This document shows, piece by piece, positions 56,413-64,000 of a stretch of 64,000 nt of DNA; within the stretch, counting starts at the first letter, position 1, and the number at the start of each line of letters is the position of its first letter. The stretch covers positions 248,001 through 312,000 of the forward strand of contig JADJLM010000001.1 in assembly GCA_016710135.1 (NCBI GenBank), in the 5' to 3' direction. The notes under the pieces were generated by a model. The model saw only the letters and a list, made by a program, of their open reading frames with translations, was not told where the DNA came from and ran no database searches. Both the position numbers and the translations under genes were made by a program. The DNA is from Nitrosomonas sp. (GTDB lineage: Bacteria; Pseudomonadota; Gammaproteobacteria; Burkholderiales; Nitrosomonadaceae).

Positions 56413-57888
56413 ATGACTTTTGAAATCGATACCATCCTTCCTCGTTTTAGACGATTGATTCCAGCCGTCGATGAGTGCTCGTTACGTATCGTTGCTGAAA
56501 CCGCTGAATTTACCGCCGTCAGGCAAGATGTTGCAATGCCTTTGATGCGTGTCATCGATCATGGTGCCATGATTAGCATCCGTGATGCAGACGGATTAGG
56601 TTATGCAGCCACTTCTGATCTGAGCGATGCAGGATTGCGTGCAGCACTTGATCGGGCTCGAGATTGGGCACGTTTATCGAAGCAGCGTAGCGTGTTGAGT
56701 GATGCCATTGTGAAATTGCCGATTGCGAAAGGGCGCTATCGTTCGTCGACGACCAAATCTTTCAATTGGCACATGGGTGATCGCATCGATGTATTGATGA
56801 AAGAATCACAAGCGTGCAAGATCGATGCGCGCATCGTTGATTGGCAAGCGAGTTTGACAACGCAGCATATCCGCAGCGCGCTGATGACTGCTGATAGCCT
56901 TGCATCCGGTGATTATGTTTTGCAGGAAACGGACATTACCATTCCGGCATTGCATGTTACTGCTTATGAGGGTGGAGTCACCCAGACGCGATCTTGGGGT
57001 GGGCGGGATAATGGTTTTTGTCAGCAAGGGGGTTATGATGTATTAGAGCGCGCTGTGTTTATTGGCAGTGGGCAGCTTGCGGCGCAGGAGGCATTGCAAT
57101 TATTGGCGGCACCCAATTGCCCAAGGGGAAAATTTGATTTGCTATTGATGCCCGATCAACTCATGTTGCAGATCCATGAATCGATTGGCCATCCGCTCGA
57201 ACTCGATCGTATTTTAGGGGATGAGCGCAACTATGCCGGTACTAGCTTTGTAACGCTCGATATGTTTGGTTCCTATCAATATGGGTCACCATTATTGAAT
57301 GTCACTTATGATCCTACTCAAGCGACTGAACTGGCTACTTTTGCGTATGACGATGAAGGCATGCAAGCTCAACGCCAATATATCATTCAGAACGGTATCT
57401 TATTGCAACCCTTGGGTGGCATGCAATCTAATCGGCGCGCTCAGCAAATGGGCTATGTGTTTGATGCCGTGGCTACATCCCGCGCCTGTGCTTGGAATCG
57501 ACCACCTATCGATCGCATGAGTAATTTGAACATCGAACCGGGTACTGCAACACTCGCTGAAATGATTGCCTCAATTGAAGATGGCCTATTGATGAAAACC
57601 AACGCAAGTTGGTCGATCGATGACTCACGCAATAAATTTCAATTTGGATGTGAGTGGGGGCAGCGTATTCGTAACGGTAAACTGGCTGAAATCGTTCGTA
57701 ACCCCAATTATCGCGGTATTTCCAAAACTTTCTGGCATTCATTAGTCATGGTGGGAAACGCATCGACTTTTGAAGTGATGGGAACACCTTATTGCGGCAA
57801 AGGCGAGCCGAATCAGGCGATTTGGGTTGGTCATGCGAGTCCGGCGTGTAAATTTACCGGGATCGATGTATTTGGAGCAGAGCGATGA
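56413..57888 (+). CDS. tldD: Metalloprotease TldD homologue
   Basis: 491 residues. Carries HESIGHPLELDR (about 254-265), the HExxxH zinc motif of the TldD/TldE family, and conserved Gly-rich C-terminal segments. TldD with its non-catalytic partner TldE forms a heterodimeric protease that trims small peptides and unfolded substrates, as in microcin maturation and CcdA decay. Several substitutions from E. coli TldD (HEAVGH, and ELDR for EGD) place it in a divergent subgroup. Its stop overlaps the next ATG by four bases. GAGGAAAATAC precedes its ATG. Confidence 0.9.
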   Translation: MTFEIDTILPRFRRLIPAVDECSLRIVAETAEFTAVRQDVAMPLMRVIDHGAMISIRDADGLGYAATSDLSDAGLRAALDRARDWARLSKQRSVLSDAIVKLPIAKGRYRSSTTKSFNWHMGDRIDVLMKESQACKIDARIVDWQASLTTQHIRSALMTADSLASGDYVLQETDITIPALHVTAYEGGVTQTRSWGGRDNGFCQQGGYDVLERAVFIGSGQLAAQEALQLLAAPNCPRGKFDLLLMPDQLMLQIHESIGHPLELDRILGDERNYAGTSFVTLDMFGSYQYGSPLLNVTYDPTQATELATFAYDDEGMQAQRQYIIQNGILLQPLGGMQSNRRAQQMGYVFDAVATSRACAWNRPPIDRMSNLNIEPGTATLAEMIASIEDGLLMKTNASWSIDDSRNKFQFGCEWGQRIRNGKLAEIVRNPNYRGISKTFWHSLVMVGNASTFEVMGTPYCGKGEPNQAIWVGHASPACKFTGIDVFGAER

Positions 57889-59207
57889 AAGCGTATTTCT
57901 TTGAACTCGTCGATTTTGCATTGGGCCAGCTTACTGGAACAGAGGTGTTGTTGCTCAAATTCGATGGAGAGGCTTCTGATTTCGTGCGCTTTAATCACGG
58001 CCGCGTACGTCAGCCTTTGTCAGTAACGCAAAATCACCTTGCGCTAACGTTGATTCAAGATCAGCGTCAACAATGCGTCACCTTTTCTTTGACTGGTAAT
58101 AAAGCAACCGATTGCGAGCTGCTGATTCAGCAATTGGGGGTGATGCGGTATCAATTGCCAAATTTGCCGATCGACCCGTATTTGCTTTATGCAACCGATA
58201 ATTGTGATTCTGATCAGGTGCGCCGTGGTGTGTTGCCAACCATCGATCAAGCGATTGGCGATATCGTGGATCAAGCAGGGAGGCTCGATTTAGTGGGTAT
58301 TTTATCCAGTGGACCGATCTATCGTGGTTTTGCTAACTCACTAGGGCAACGCAATTGGCACGAGGTCGATGCTTTCTTGTTCGATTGGTCTATTTATCAG
58401 GTTGCGGATAAAGCGATCAAAATGAGCTACTCAGGAACGCATTGGGATCGATCGCAGCTAAGGAGCCGAATTGAATCAGCGCGCACGCAGCTACCGTATC
58501 TCGAGAAAGCTGCAGTTAGCATTGGACCTGGGGAATATCCAGCTTATCTGAGCGCTGCCGCCGTCAATGAGTTGTTAGGGTTGCTCAATTGGAGCGGTTT
58601 TTCCGCCAAGGAGCAACATACGCAGCAAAGCGTTTTGCAAGCCTTAGTCAATAAAGAGCGAACGCTTTCTCCCCACATCACGCTACGAGAAAATACTCAG
58701 CTTGGCTTGGCGCCTGTCTTTGATAGTGTTGGTTTTGTAAAACCAGACCGGATTACGTTGATTGATGCCGGACAACATGCGAGTAGTTTAATATCGCCGC
58801 GTACTGCCAAAGAGTATGGATTACAAGCCAATGGTGCCAATGAAAGCGAAACGACACAGTCGCTCGAACTGCTACCAGGCATGCTTGATAGTGCCAACCT
58901 ACTAGAACAGCTCGATGAAGGCATCTATGTCAGCAATCTGCATTATCTTAATTTCTCAGACCGTACTGCCTGCCGCATGACGGGGCTAACGCGTTTTGCA
59001 ACTTTCTGGGTTGAGCAGGGGGAAATTGTGGCACCGCTCAACGTCATGCGTTTCGATGACAGTCTTTATCGGATGCTGAGTAGTCATCTCATGGGATTAA
59101 CACGAGAAACTGAATGGCTACTGAGTTCAGATACCTATGGCCAGCGATCGGTACGTTCCAGCCGTGTTCCTGGTGCTTTATTATCGAAGCTGCGGTTGAC
59201 GTTGTGA
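57885..59207 (+). CDS. tldE: TldE/PmbA homologue
   Basis: 440 residues, no HExxxH motif, with the overall TldE/PmbA pattern (SGTHWDRSQL, EYPAYLSAAAVNELL, GIYVSNLHYLNFSDRTACRM). It is the partner of the TldD-like protein and is translationally coupled to it (ATGA overlap). An inactive zinc site is normal for TldE. Confidence 0.88.
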   Translation: MKAYFFELVDFALGQLTGTEVLLLKFDGEASDFVRFNHGRVRQPLSVTQNHLALTLIQDQRQQCVTFSLTGNKATDCELLIQQLGVMRYQLPNLPIDPYLLYATDNCDSDQVRRGVLPTIDQAIGDIVDQAGRLDLVGILSSGPIYRGFANSLGQRNWHEVDAFLFDWSIYQVADKAIKMSYSGTHWDRSQLRSRIESARTQLPYLEKAAVSIGPGEYPAYLSAAAVNELLGLLNWSGFSAKEQHTQQSVLQALVNKERTLSPHITLRENTQLGLAPVFDSVGFVKPDRITLIDAGQHASSLISPRTAKEYGLQANGANESETTQSLELLPGMLDSANLLEQLDEGIYVSNLHYLNFSDRTACRMTGLTRFATFWVEQGEIVAPLNVMRFDDSLYRMLSSHLMGLTRETEWLLSSDTYGQRSVRSSRVPGALLSKLRLTL

Positions 59208-59256
59208 ATAAATAAATAGATCTGTAACAGTCGATAATCAAAAATATCTAGGTAGA

Positions 59257-59282
59257 ATTCCTCGTCACGAAGTACGAGGAAT
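59257..59282. terminator. Hairpin between the tldDE operon and the Fur-family gene
   Basis: ATTCCTCGT (59257-59265) pairs perfectly with ACGAGGAAT (59274-59282), loop CACGAAGT. It sits between convergent transcription units; no long T-run follows, so this is a probable but unproven terminator. Confidence 0.5.
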
Positions 59283-59356
59283 ATACATTGACATGCTTAT
59301 TTACGAAAAGTACATCGATATCAGAATTAAAGATGCTGCCACCAACCCTATAATGG

Positions 59357-59707
59357 CTATATTAACGCCCACTTGACTGCATGGCAATGATCACAGATCA
59401 AAAATTGTGGAATTTCATGCTCGTGGTTACAAGTGATATGAGCACAGCTCATATATTGACCGGTTGACTCAAGCTTGTGAACGAGCTCGCCTTGAATTAG
59501 GAAATCTAGCATGCGATAGACTGACATTACGGGCAACGATTCACTGAAGCGATCTCGATATTTTTCTGCGATTTCATACGCAGAAAGTGAGGTGGTCGAA
59601 TTCAGAAGTACGATAAGCACGTTTTTACGCTTAGTCGTTAGTTTAATCCCAGCCAATTTGCAGACTTCCTGGGATTTCCTGATAATTTGATTAATATCAC
59701 TCGTCAT
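59357..59707 (-). CDS. Fur-family regulator (Zur-like), C-terminus short
   Basis: 116 residues. DNA-binding winged helix (GIKLTTKRKNVLIVLLNSTT, YRDRFSESLPVMSVYRMLDF) and the first CxxC of the structural zinc site (ICDHCHAV). Family members run to about 140-160 residues with a second CxxC; here the frame ends right after HAVKWALI. No second CxxC was found in the next frames, so truncation looks real or at least not a simple indel. Last gene of the zinc-type operon, consistent with a Zur role. Confidence 0.75.
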   Translation of the reverse strand: MTSDINQIIRKSQEVCKLAGIKLTTKRKNVLIVLLNSTTSLSAYEIAEKYRDRFSESLPVMSVYRMLDFLIQGELVHKLESTGQYMSCAHITCNHEHEIPQFLICDHCHAVKWALI

Positions 59708-59747
59708 AGGCTAATGCGTGATACCGATTTATATGTGCTAACTGTAA

Positions 59748-60422
59748 CTAACTGATCATATCGAGTGTAAGTAATAATCGAACTTCTCCTTGGTCGAGTT
59801 GCGGGGACCGATGAATGACGCCAGAGTTACCGAACGATTTTTCCCACCGATCACCCTTAAATAGGGCTATATCACCTGATTGTAAGTGAAAGCACGGTAT
59901 TTTTCCTAAATACGGTTGATTACTGTACATCTCATTGTAAGTGGCAAGGTCGATTGGATCAATGTAATTACTATCCAACCACTCGGTTCCTTTGCCAAAA
60001 TAAGTTGTGATCAAGCGACATAAAATACGGTCTGTGTGAAAACGAGGACACATTGCCTTTGTAAGCGCTATCAAGCGTAGGCCAATTTTTTCTTGATCGA
60101 AAAGACAGGAAAAAATTTCTACTATTGTGTATATATCTTGGATAAATACAAATTGGGAATCGTGGTACGGTAAGGACTTATTTAGTTGCTCAGTTATTGA
60201 CGTGGGCGTAACAATTAAACTTAACTCGATGTTACTATGCGAATCACAAATGAATTTAGCATAGTCAGTAATCGATTTATTCAAATTCCGTTTCTGAATA
60301 CAAACTGAAATATTATCATCATAGATTCGAGTTAGTACTGTTGGTTTGTGACCAGCGATACCGATCTGGTATTGTTGGTTAGATGGATTTTGGGTAGAAC
60401 TCGGTGAAAGGGTTGCTAGCAT
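59748..60422 (-). CDS. DUF1826 family protein
   Basis: 224 residues from ATG 60422 (MLATLSPSSTQNPSN); the frame extends to 60470 inside the previous gene, but the inner ATG is the better fit, eight bases after that stop. Signature segments ALTKAMCPRFHTDRILCRLI, TTYFGKGTEWLDS and SGVIHRSPQLDQGEVRLLLT match DUF1826, a family regularly paired with COG0523 GTPases in zinc-starvation loci. The Cys/His residues (CPRFHTD ... IHRSP) suggest metal binding. The reaction is unknown. Confidence 0.8.
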   Translation of the reverse strand: MLATLSPSSTQNPSNQQYQIGIAGHKPTVLTRIYDDNISVCIQKRNLNKSITDYAKFICDSHSNIELSLIVTPTSITEQLNKSLPYHDSQFVFIQDIYTIVEIFSCLFDQEKIGLRLIALTKAMCPRFHTDRILCRLITTYFGKGTEWLDSNYIDPIDLATYNEMYSNQPYLGKIPCFHLQSGDIALFKGDRWEKSFGNSGVIHRSPQLDQGEVRLLLTLDMIS

Positions 60423-60430
60423 TCTTATTG

Positions 60431-61651
60431 TTACTCCCAGGCAGGAAAAGGGTCTGCTAAAGTTGACCAATAAGTCTCTCCAGCTTTAAATTCCTGTTCG
60501 GTTAGCAAGCATTCATCTAACCATTGACGGATTGCATATTCATCGAGATTTTGTCCAATGAAAACTAATTCCTGTCGCATGTCTCCAAAGGGCTCCACCC
60601 ATTGCGATCGAATCGATGCTAAATAATCTTTGTCGGTTGGCCATTCTGATTTGGGAACTGCTTTCCAAAATAGTCCACCATAGCCATAACGTGCAATACC
60701 CCCAGCTTGATTCCATTGCCCTGCACAGGCTGAGCGTGTCGCTAACCAGAAATAGCCTTTGGAACGCAGTAATTTTCCATCTTCCCAGGAGTGATGTAAA
60801 AAATCATAAAATCGTTGTGGGTGAAACGGTTTTCTCGCTTTATAAACGAAACTACTAATCCCATATTCCTCTGTTTCAGGGATGTGTTTGCCACGCAGTT
60901 CTTTGAGCCAACCTGGTGCTTGCTGGGCATGTGCAAAATTGAATTTATGGGTATCAAGAATCTTTGATAATTCAACTTGACCTTGCTTAATTGCAATAAT
61001 ATCTGCTTGGGTATTGAGGCAACGCAGAATGCTTTGTAGTCGAATCAGTTCATCGTGATCAATTAAATCTGTTTTGTTGATTAGGATGACATCGCTAAAT
61101 TCGACTTGATCAATGAGTAAATCGGCTACACTGCGTTCATCGGCTTCTCCAAGGCTCTCGCTGGTCTCCTTTAGCATTTTCGCTTCATCATAATCGTTTA
61201 GAAAATTGACGGCGTCAACGACGGTTACCATGGTATCGAGTCGAGCAATATCCGAGAGGCTATTTTGATTTTCGTCTGCAAAAGTAAAAGTCTCAGCAAT
61301 GGGTAACGGTTCTGAAATACCAGTCGACTCGATAACGAGATAATCAAACTGCTTTGTACGCGCTAATTTGTCTATTTCAATCAATAAATCTTCTCGTAAT
61401 GTACAGCAAATGCAGCCGTTGCTCATCTCCACCAATTTTTGCTCGGATCGATTGATTGCAATTTCTTTCCCAACGTTAGCGGCATCGATATTGATTTCAC
61501 TCATATCGTTGACGATGACAGCCACACGTTTTCCTTGCCGGTTTTGCAAGATATGATTGAGCACAGTGGTTTTGCCAGCCCCTAAGAATCCTGAGAGTAC
61601 TGTAACTGGAAGTTTTGACTGATTTATTTCATGTGCATCTGAAATGTGCAT
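60431..61651 (-). CDS. zigA: COG0523 GTPase, ZigA-type zinc metallochaperone
   Basis: 406 residues from ATG 61651, with CAGGAAATAAG upstream. P-loop SGFLGAGKTTVLNH, CxCC metal site NGCICCTLREDL, base-recognition NKTDL, and a long C-terminal domain (GYFWLATRSACAGQWNQAG ... GDMRQELVFIGQNLDE) characteristic of the ZigA/YeiR branch. It is thought to hand zinc to client enzymes under starvation. Second COG0523 gene in this operon. Confidence 0.88.
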   Translation of the reverse strand: MHISDAHEINQSKLPVTVLSGFLGAGKTTVLNHILQNRQGKRVAVIVNDMSEINIDAANVGKEIAINRSEQKLVEMSNGCICCTLREDLLIEIDKLARTKQFDYLVIESTGISEPLPIAETFTFADENQNSLSDIARLDTMVTVVDAVNFLNDYDEAKMLKETSESLGEADERSVADLLIDQVEFSDVILINKTDLIDHDELIRLQSILRCLNTQADIIAIKQGQVELSKILDTHKFNFAHAQQAPGWLKELRGKHIPETEEYGISSFVYKARKPFHPQRFYDFLHHSWEDGKLLRSKGYFWLATRSACAGQWNQAGGIARYGYGGLFWKAVPKSEWPTDKDYLASIRSQWVEPFGDMRQELVFIGQNLDEYAIRQWLDECLLTEQEFKAGETYWSTLADPFPAWE

Positions 61652-61683
61652 GACTTATTTCCTGAATATTGTTGTTGAATTGT

Positions 61684-62711
61684 TTAAGCGAGTCCATGGA
61701 AGAGGCTTTCCACCATTTCACGCTCAATATCACGCGTGATAAAGACAATTTTTGAGCGATGATCATTCGTTGGCCAATTCTTGAGTGGCATGGGGGATGG
61801 AAAATATGTTGTACGCCATGAATGACCATAGGGTGTGCATAGGTTGCAATATTTAAAATTCCTTTGACACGCAGAATATGATCACCAGCCATCGTCATTA
61901 AAAAATTGAGCCAATTGAAGTAATGTTCTTCCGATATTGGTTTGCCTACCGTAAAACAGAAAGCGCGGATGTGATCATCGTGTCGATTAATATCGTGCTT
62001 GTGTGTATGATGATTTGAATTGCCGCTGGATAATAATTCTTCTTTTAACCAAGCTTGAACATCAGGCTTTTTTGTAGAGAATAATCCCAAGCTCAACAGC
62101 TTAGTTGCTTCTATTTCTCCTTGCTTTACTTTCCATTGGGCTGCTGTGGGGTTTATTTGCTTTAAGCGCTGTTGAAGTGCTTGTTGAGCATCAGGTGTGA
62201 TTAGGTCAGTTTTGGTAAGAAGTAAGCAATCGGCGACCGCAGCCTGCTTGATTGCCTCAAAATAATGATCAAGTGTTTGATTACCATTGGCCATATCGAT
62301 TGTCGTAACGATACCATCGAGCCTGTAGCGTTGCGTCAATTGAGAATCCATCATTAAGGTATGAATAATTGGAGCAGGGTCAGCTAACCCGGTTGTCTCA
62401 ATCAGAACCCGATTAAATTGACGCTTGCCATTGCGAGCAAATCGCCAAGTAATATCACGTAAGGTTTTAGTTAGATCTCCTCGAATCGTACAACAGAGGC
62501 AGCCACTGCTCATTTCTTGAATTATATTTTCCTTACTATAAGTAACCAAAAGGTGATCCAACGCGATTTCACCAAATTCATTAATGATGACTAACGTATC
62601 AGCCATGGTGCCTTGCTGCATTATGTGGTTCAGTAAGGTGGTTTTTCCACTCCCTAAAAAACCGGTGAGGAGTGTTATCGGAATTAGTGTGGTGTTGTCA
62701 GTCATGATCAA
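61684..62711 (-). CDS. COG0523 (CobW-family) GTPase, C-terminal frameshift
   Basis: P-loop TGFLGSGKTTLLNH, CxCC site SGCLCCTIRGDL and NKTDL-like LTKTDL. A His-rich insert (NHHTHKHDINRHDD, about 233-246) probably binds metal. The current frame drifts after HIFHPP into an unrelated tail ending at 61629. Adding one C to the CCCCC run at 61793-61797 (plus-strand GGGGG) restores PMPLKNWPTNDHRSKIVFIT and a natural stop at 61684, 32 bases before the ZigA start. Starts at ATG 62711 or, two codons later, 62705. Confidence 0.88.
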
Positions 62712-62743
62712 CTCGAAATTGAGATCGTATCGTTATCTTTCAA

Positions 62744-63529
62744 TCAAGGGATTTCCTTTGCTTCAATGAGTTGAAATTGATTGTTTCCGATATGTTGAAG
62801 TTTGGCTTGATAATAACTACCTAACGCTTTAACCCGTTGTAGAGTTAACAAACCAGTTTCTGCAACAAAAATTGAATGATCGATGAATCTATCAGCAGCA
62901 GCAACAGCTAATTCGAATTGGTCGTGTTCAAGGCCGCGATTAAAAATGATGGAAATGGGAGATGTTGCAATTGATACAGAAACATCACTTTGTGGTTTGG
63001 TTTCAAATAACTTTAATTGAATTCGATAGGCACCCACGCTTCCATTTAAAGTATTGGATACATTGTAAATTGAGAAATTTAAATGCTCATGGAGTCCACC
63101 TTCATTATCGATTTCACCGATAATGGCTGACTTGTTATCTACCCCATCGGAACGAAATGAGATAATTTGATCTAGCGCGTCTTTTAGCTCAATTCTTTCT
63201 CCATTGGGTACTGTCGGTACCCACTCGCTACCATTCCAAAATAGCAATTGACCAACAGGCTGGAATTGAAGCCAGTTACCCGACGTGAAACTTCCTTTCG
63301 AAACATTAACATCTACGCCAGGATTTTCAGTATTGAAATTACCTCCTGGGAGATCGCTGAAATCAGATTCAAATGAATGACTATTTAAAAAAATCTCCGC
63401 TCCGATTTTCCAGGGCTGTATATCTCCTTCATGTTGATCTTGGTCATGATTATCTGCTGCAAAAACTGATGAAACAAAAGAACCGAATAATAGTAAGGCA
63501 ATAAAATGTAATTTAAATGTTTTAAACAT
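62744..63529 (-). CDS. Secreted hypothetical protein of the zinc-type operon
   Basis: 261 residues from ATG 63529 (MFKTFKLHFIALLLFGSFVS), with AAGGAGACTAAGC upstream; a longer frame goes to 63589. Signal peptide ending near VFAAD, followed at once by an acidic, His-containing stretch (NHDQDQHEGD) that could bind metal. The middle is beta-rich (IGEIDNEGGLHEHLNFSIYN). The last 40 residues (GLLTLQRVKALGSYYQAKLQ, then HIGNNQFQLIEAKEI) repeat a motif in the neighbouring protein. Function unknown; co-transcription with COG0523 genes suggests metal stress. Confidence 0.7.
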   Translation of the reverse strand: MFKTFKLHFIALLLFGSFVSSVFAADNHDQDQHEGDIQPWKIGAEIFLNSHSFESDFSDLPGGNFNTENPGVDVNVSKGSFTSGNWLQFQPVGQLLFWNGSEWVPTVPNGERIELKDALDQIISFRSDGVDNKSAIIGEIDNEGGLHEHLNFSIYNVSNTLNGSVGAYRIQLKLFETKPQSDVSVSIATSPISIIFNRGLEHDQFELAVAAADRFIDHSIFVAETGLLTLQRVKALGSYYQAKLQHIGNNQFQLIEAKEIP

Positions 63530-63572
63530 GCTTAGTCTCCTTGTAGGATTAGTGATAAGTTTAATAAAAGAG

Positions 63573-64000
63573 TTAGTTAAAAATTCCATTGATTTCTTCC
63601 AAATGAATCACATCAAACTCGTTGTTGCCTCGGCTCTGTAATGTTGCTTTAAAATATTTGTCCTTAATAAGTACCGATGGAATTACTAAGACCCCGGTAA
63701 TTTCGTCATATTGAGCCGGAGTTGCGTAACGAGCTTTATCCAGTATCAACGATTCGATGACTAGGGTCTGTGTTTGCTGCGCTATCAATTGCGCGCGAAA
63801 ATGTTGATCTCCGACGCGGATATCATTTAGCGTGAGGGTGCCAGTGCGGTGATCATAGATTGCTGCTAAATTGAGGGCGGTTGCAGGTGCATCGACAGGA
63901 ATATTGCATAGACGCAGTGTGCAAAGTGTTTTTGCCAGGAACGCATCATTGCGAGTAATAAAGCCGTCTTTATCAACATCGAAGGCGCGATTTTTTGTAT
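63573..64000 (-). CDS. Secreted-type protein with EF-hand and tandem C-terminal motif, 5' end outside window
   Basis: Open from the right edge (about 142 codons) to a stop at 63573. Shows an EF-hand calcium loop, FDVDKDGFITRNDAFL, two cysteines nearby (TLCTLRLCN), then a motif present twice: GTLTLNDIRVGDQHFRAQL and GVLVIPSVLIKDKYFKATLQ, the latter followed by SRGNNEFDVIHLEEI. The same motif closes the next protein in the operon. An outer or matrix protein is plausible; the family is not named here. The start is not visible. Confidence 0.65.
   Translation of the reverse strand, partial: TKNRAFDVDKDGFITRNDAFLAKTLCTLRLCNIPVDAPATALNLAAIYDHRTGTLTLNDIRVGDQHFRAQLIAQQTQTLVIESLILDKARYATPAQYDEITGVLVIPSVLIKDKYFKATLQSRGNNEFDVIHLEEINGIFN

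Noticed and set aside
61629..61683. Tail of the COG0523 frame ending at 61629
   Set aside because: The residues after HPP match no family; the neighbouring frame restores the family C-terminus, so the natural end is 61684.

Overview
The window looks like a chromosome segment of a betaproteobacterium, most likely a Nitrosomonas-type ammonia oxidiser (Nitrosomonadaceae). This rests on protein style and gene content: an SAH riboswitch in front of ahcY, cobalamin-dependent MetH, CysB plus a sulfate ABC transporter with an alginate-export-type porin and a YezD protein, a CheA-W-MCP-R-D-B operon, and AT-rich housekeeping genes. No rRNA or tRNA was seen, so the assignment is inferred.

Layout. 1-2.0 kb: an LplT/Aas-type MFS-acyltransferase cut by the left edge, and a small secreted protein. 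2.4-4.8 kb: lon. 5.3-18.7 kb: chemotaxis operon cheA, cheW, three tandem receptors, cheR, cheD, cheB. 18.7-22.4 kb: metH. 22.6-25.5 kb: a graveyard of nested insertion-sequence remnants (IS5-like, IS21-like, IS481-like) containing a stretch of very poor sequence. 25.6-30.7 kb: sbcB, metF, ahcY (with riboswitch) and metK, which with metH form the methyl cycle. 30.9-31.8 kb: cysB. 32.0-40.1 kb: a higher-GC island with hsdM, hsdS (broken), a RhuM-Fic protein, a REP-associated transposase (RAYT), vapB/vapC and hsdR, sprinkled with a short palindromic element. 40.2-46.2 kb: yezD, porin, sbp, cysT, cysW, cysA on the minus strand; the island sits between this operon and cysB. 46.4-48.5 kb: two c-di-GMP-related genes (DnaJ-PilZ and GAF-HD-GYP). 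48.5-52.9 kb: more IS copies around a phosphatase-like gene and a flavodoxin. 52.9-59.2 kb: secreted proteins, an ABC exporter and the TldD/TldE pair. 59.3-64.0 kb: a probable zinc-homeostasis operon with two COG0523 GTPases, DUF1826, a Fur-family regulator and two secreted proteins, the last cut by the right edge.

Two points matter to anyone using this annotation. First, many conserved genes (two receptors, cysA, cysW, hsdR, vapB, one COG0523 GTPase, the flavodoxin start) carry single-base indels, often in homopolymers, which looks more like uncorrected sequencing error than gene decay. Second, the palindromic element of the restriction island lies in frame inside hsdM, hsdR and the RAYT gene, always in the same translated frame (G/R-A-N-N/D-Y/H-L-P), while other copies supply the stop codons of hsdS and the Fic gene. 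This is the most unusual signal in the window.
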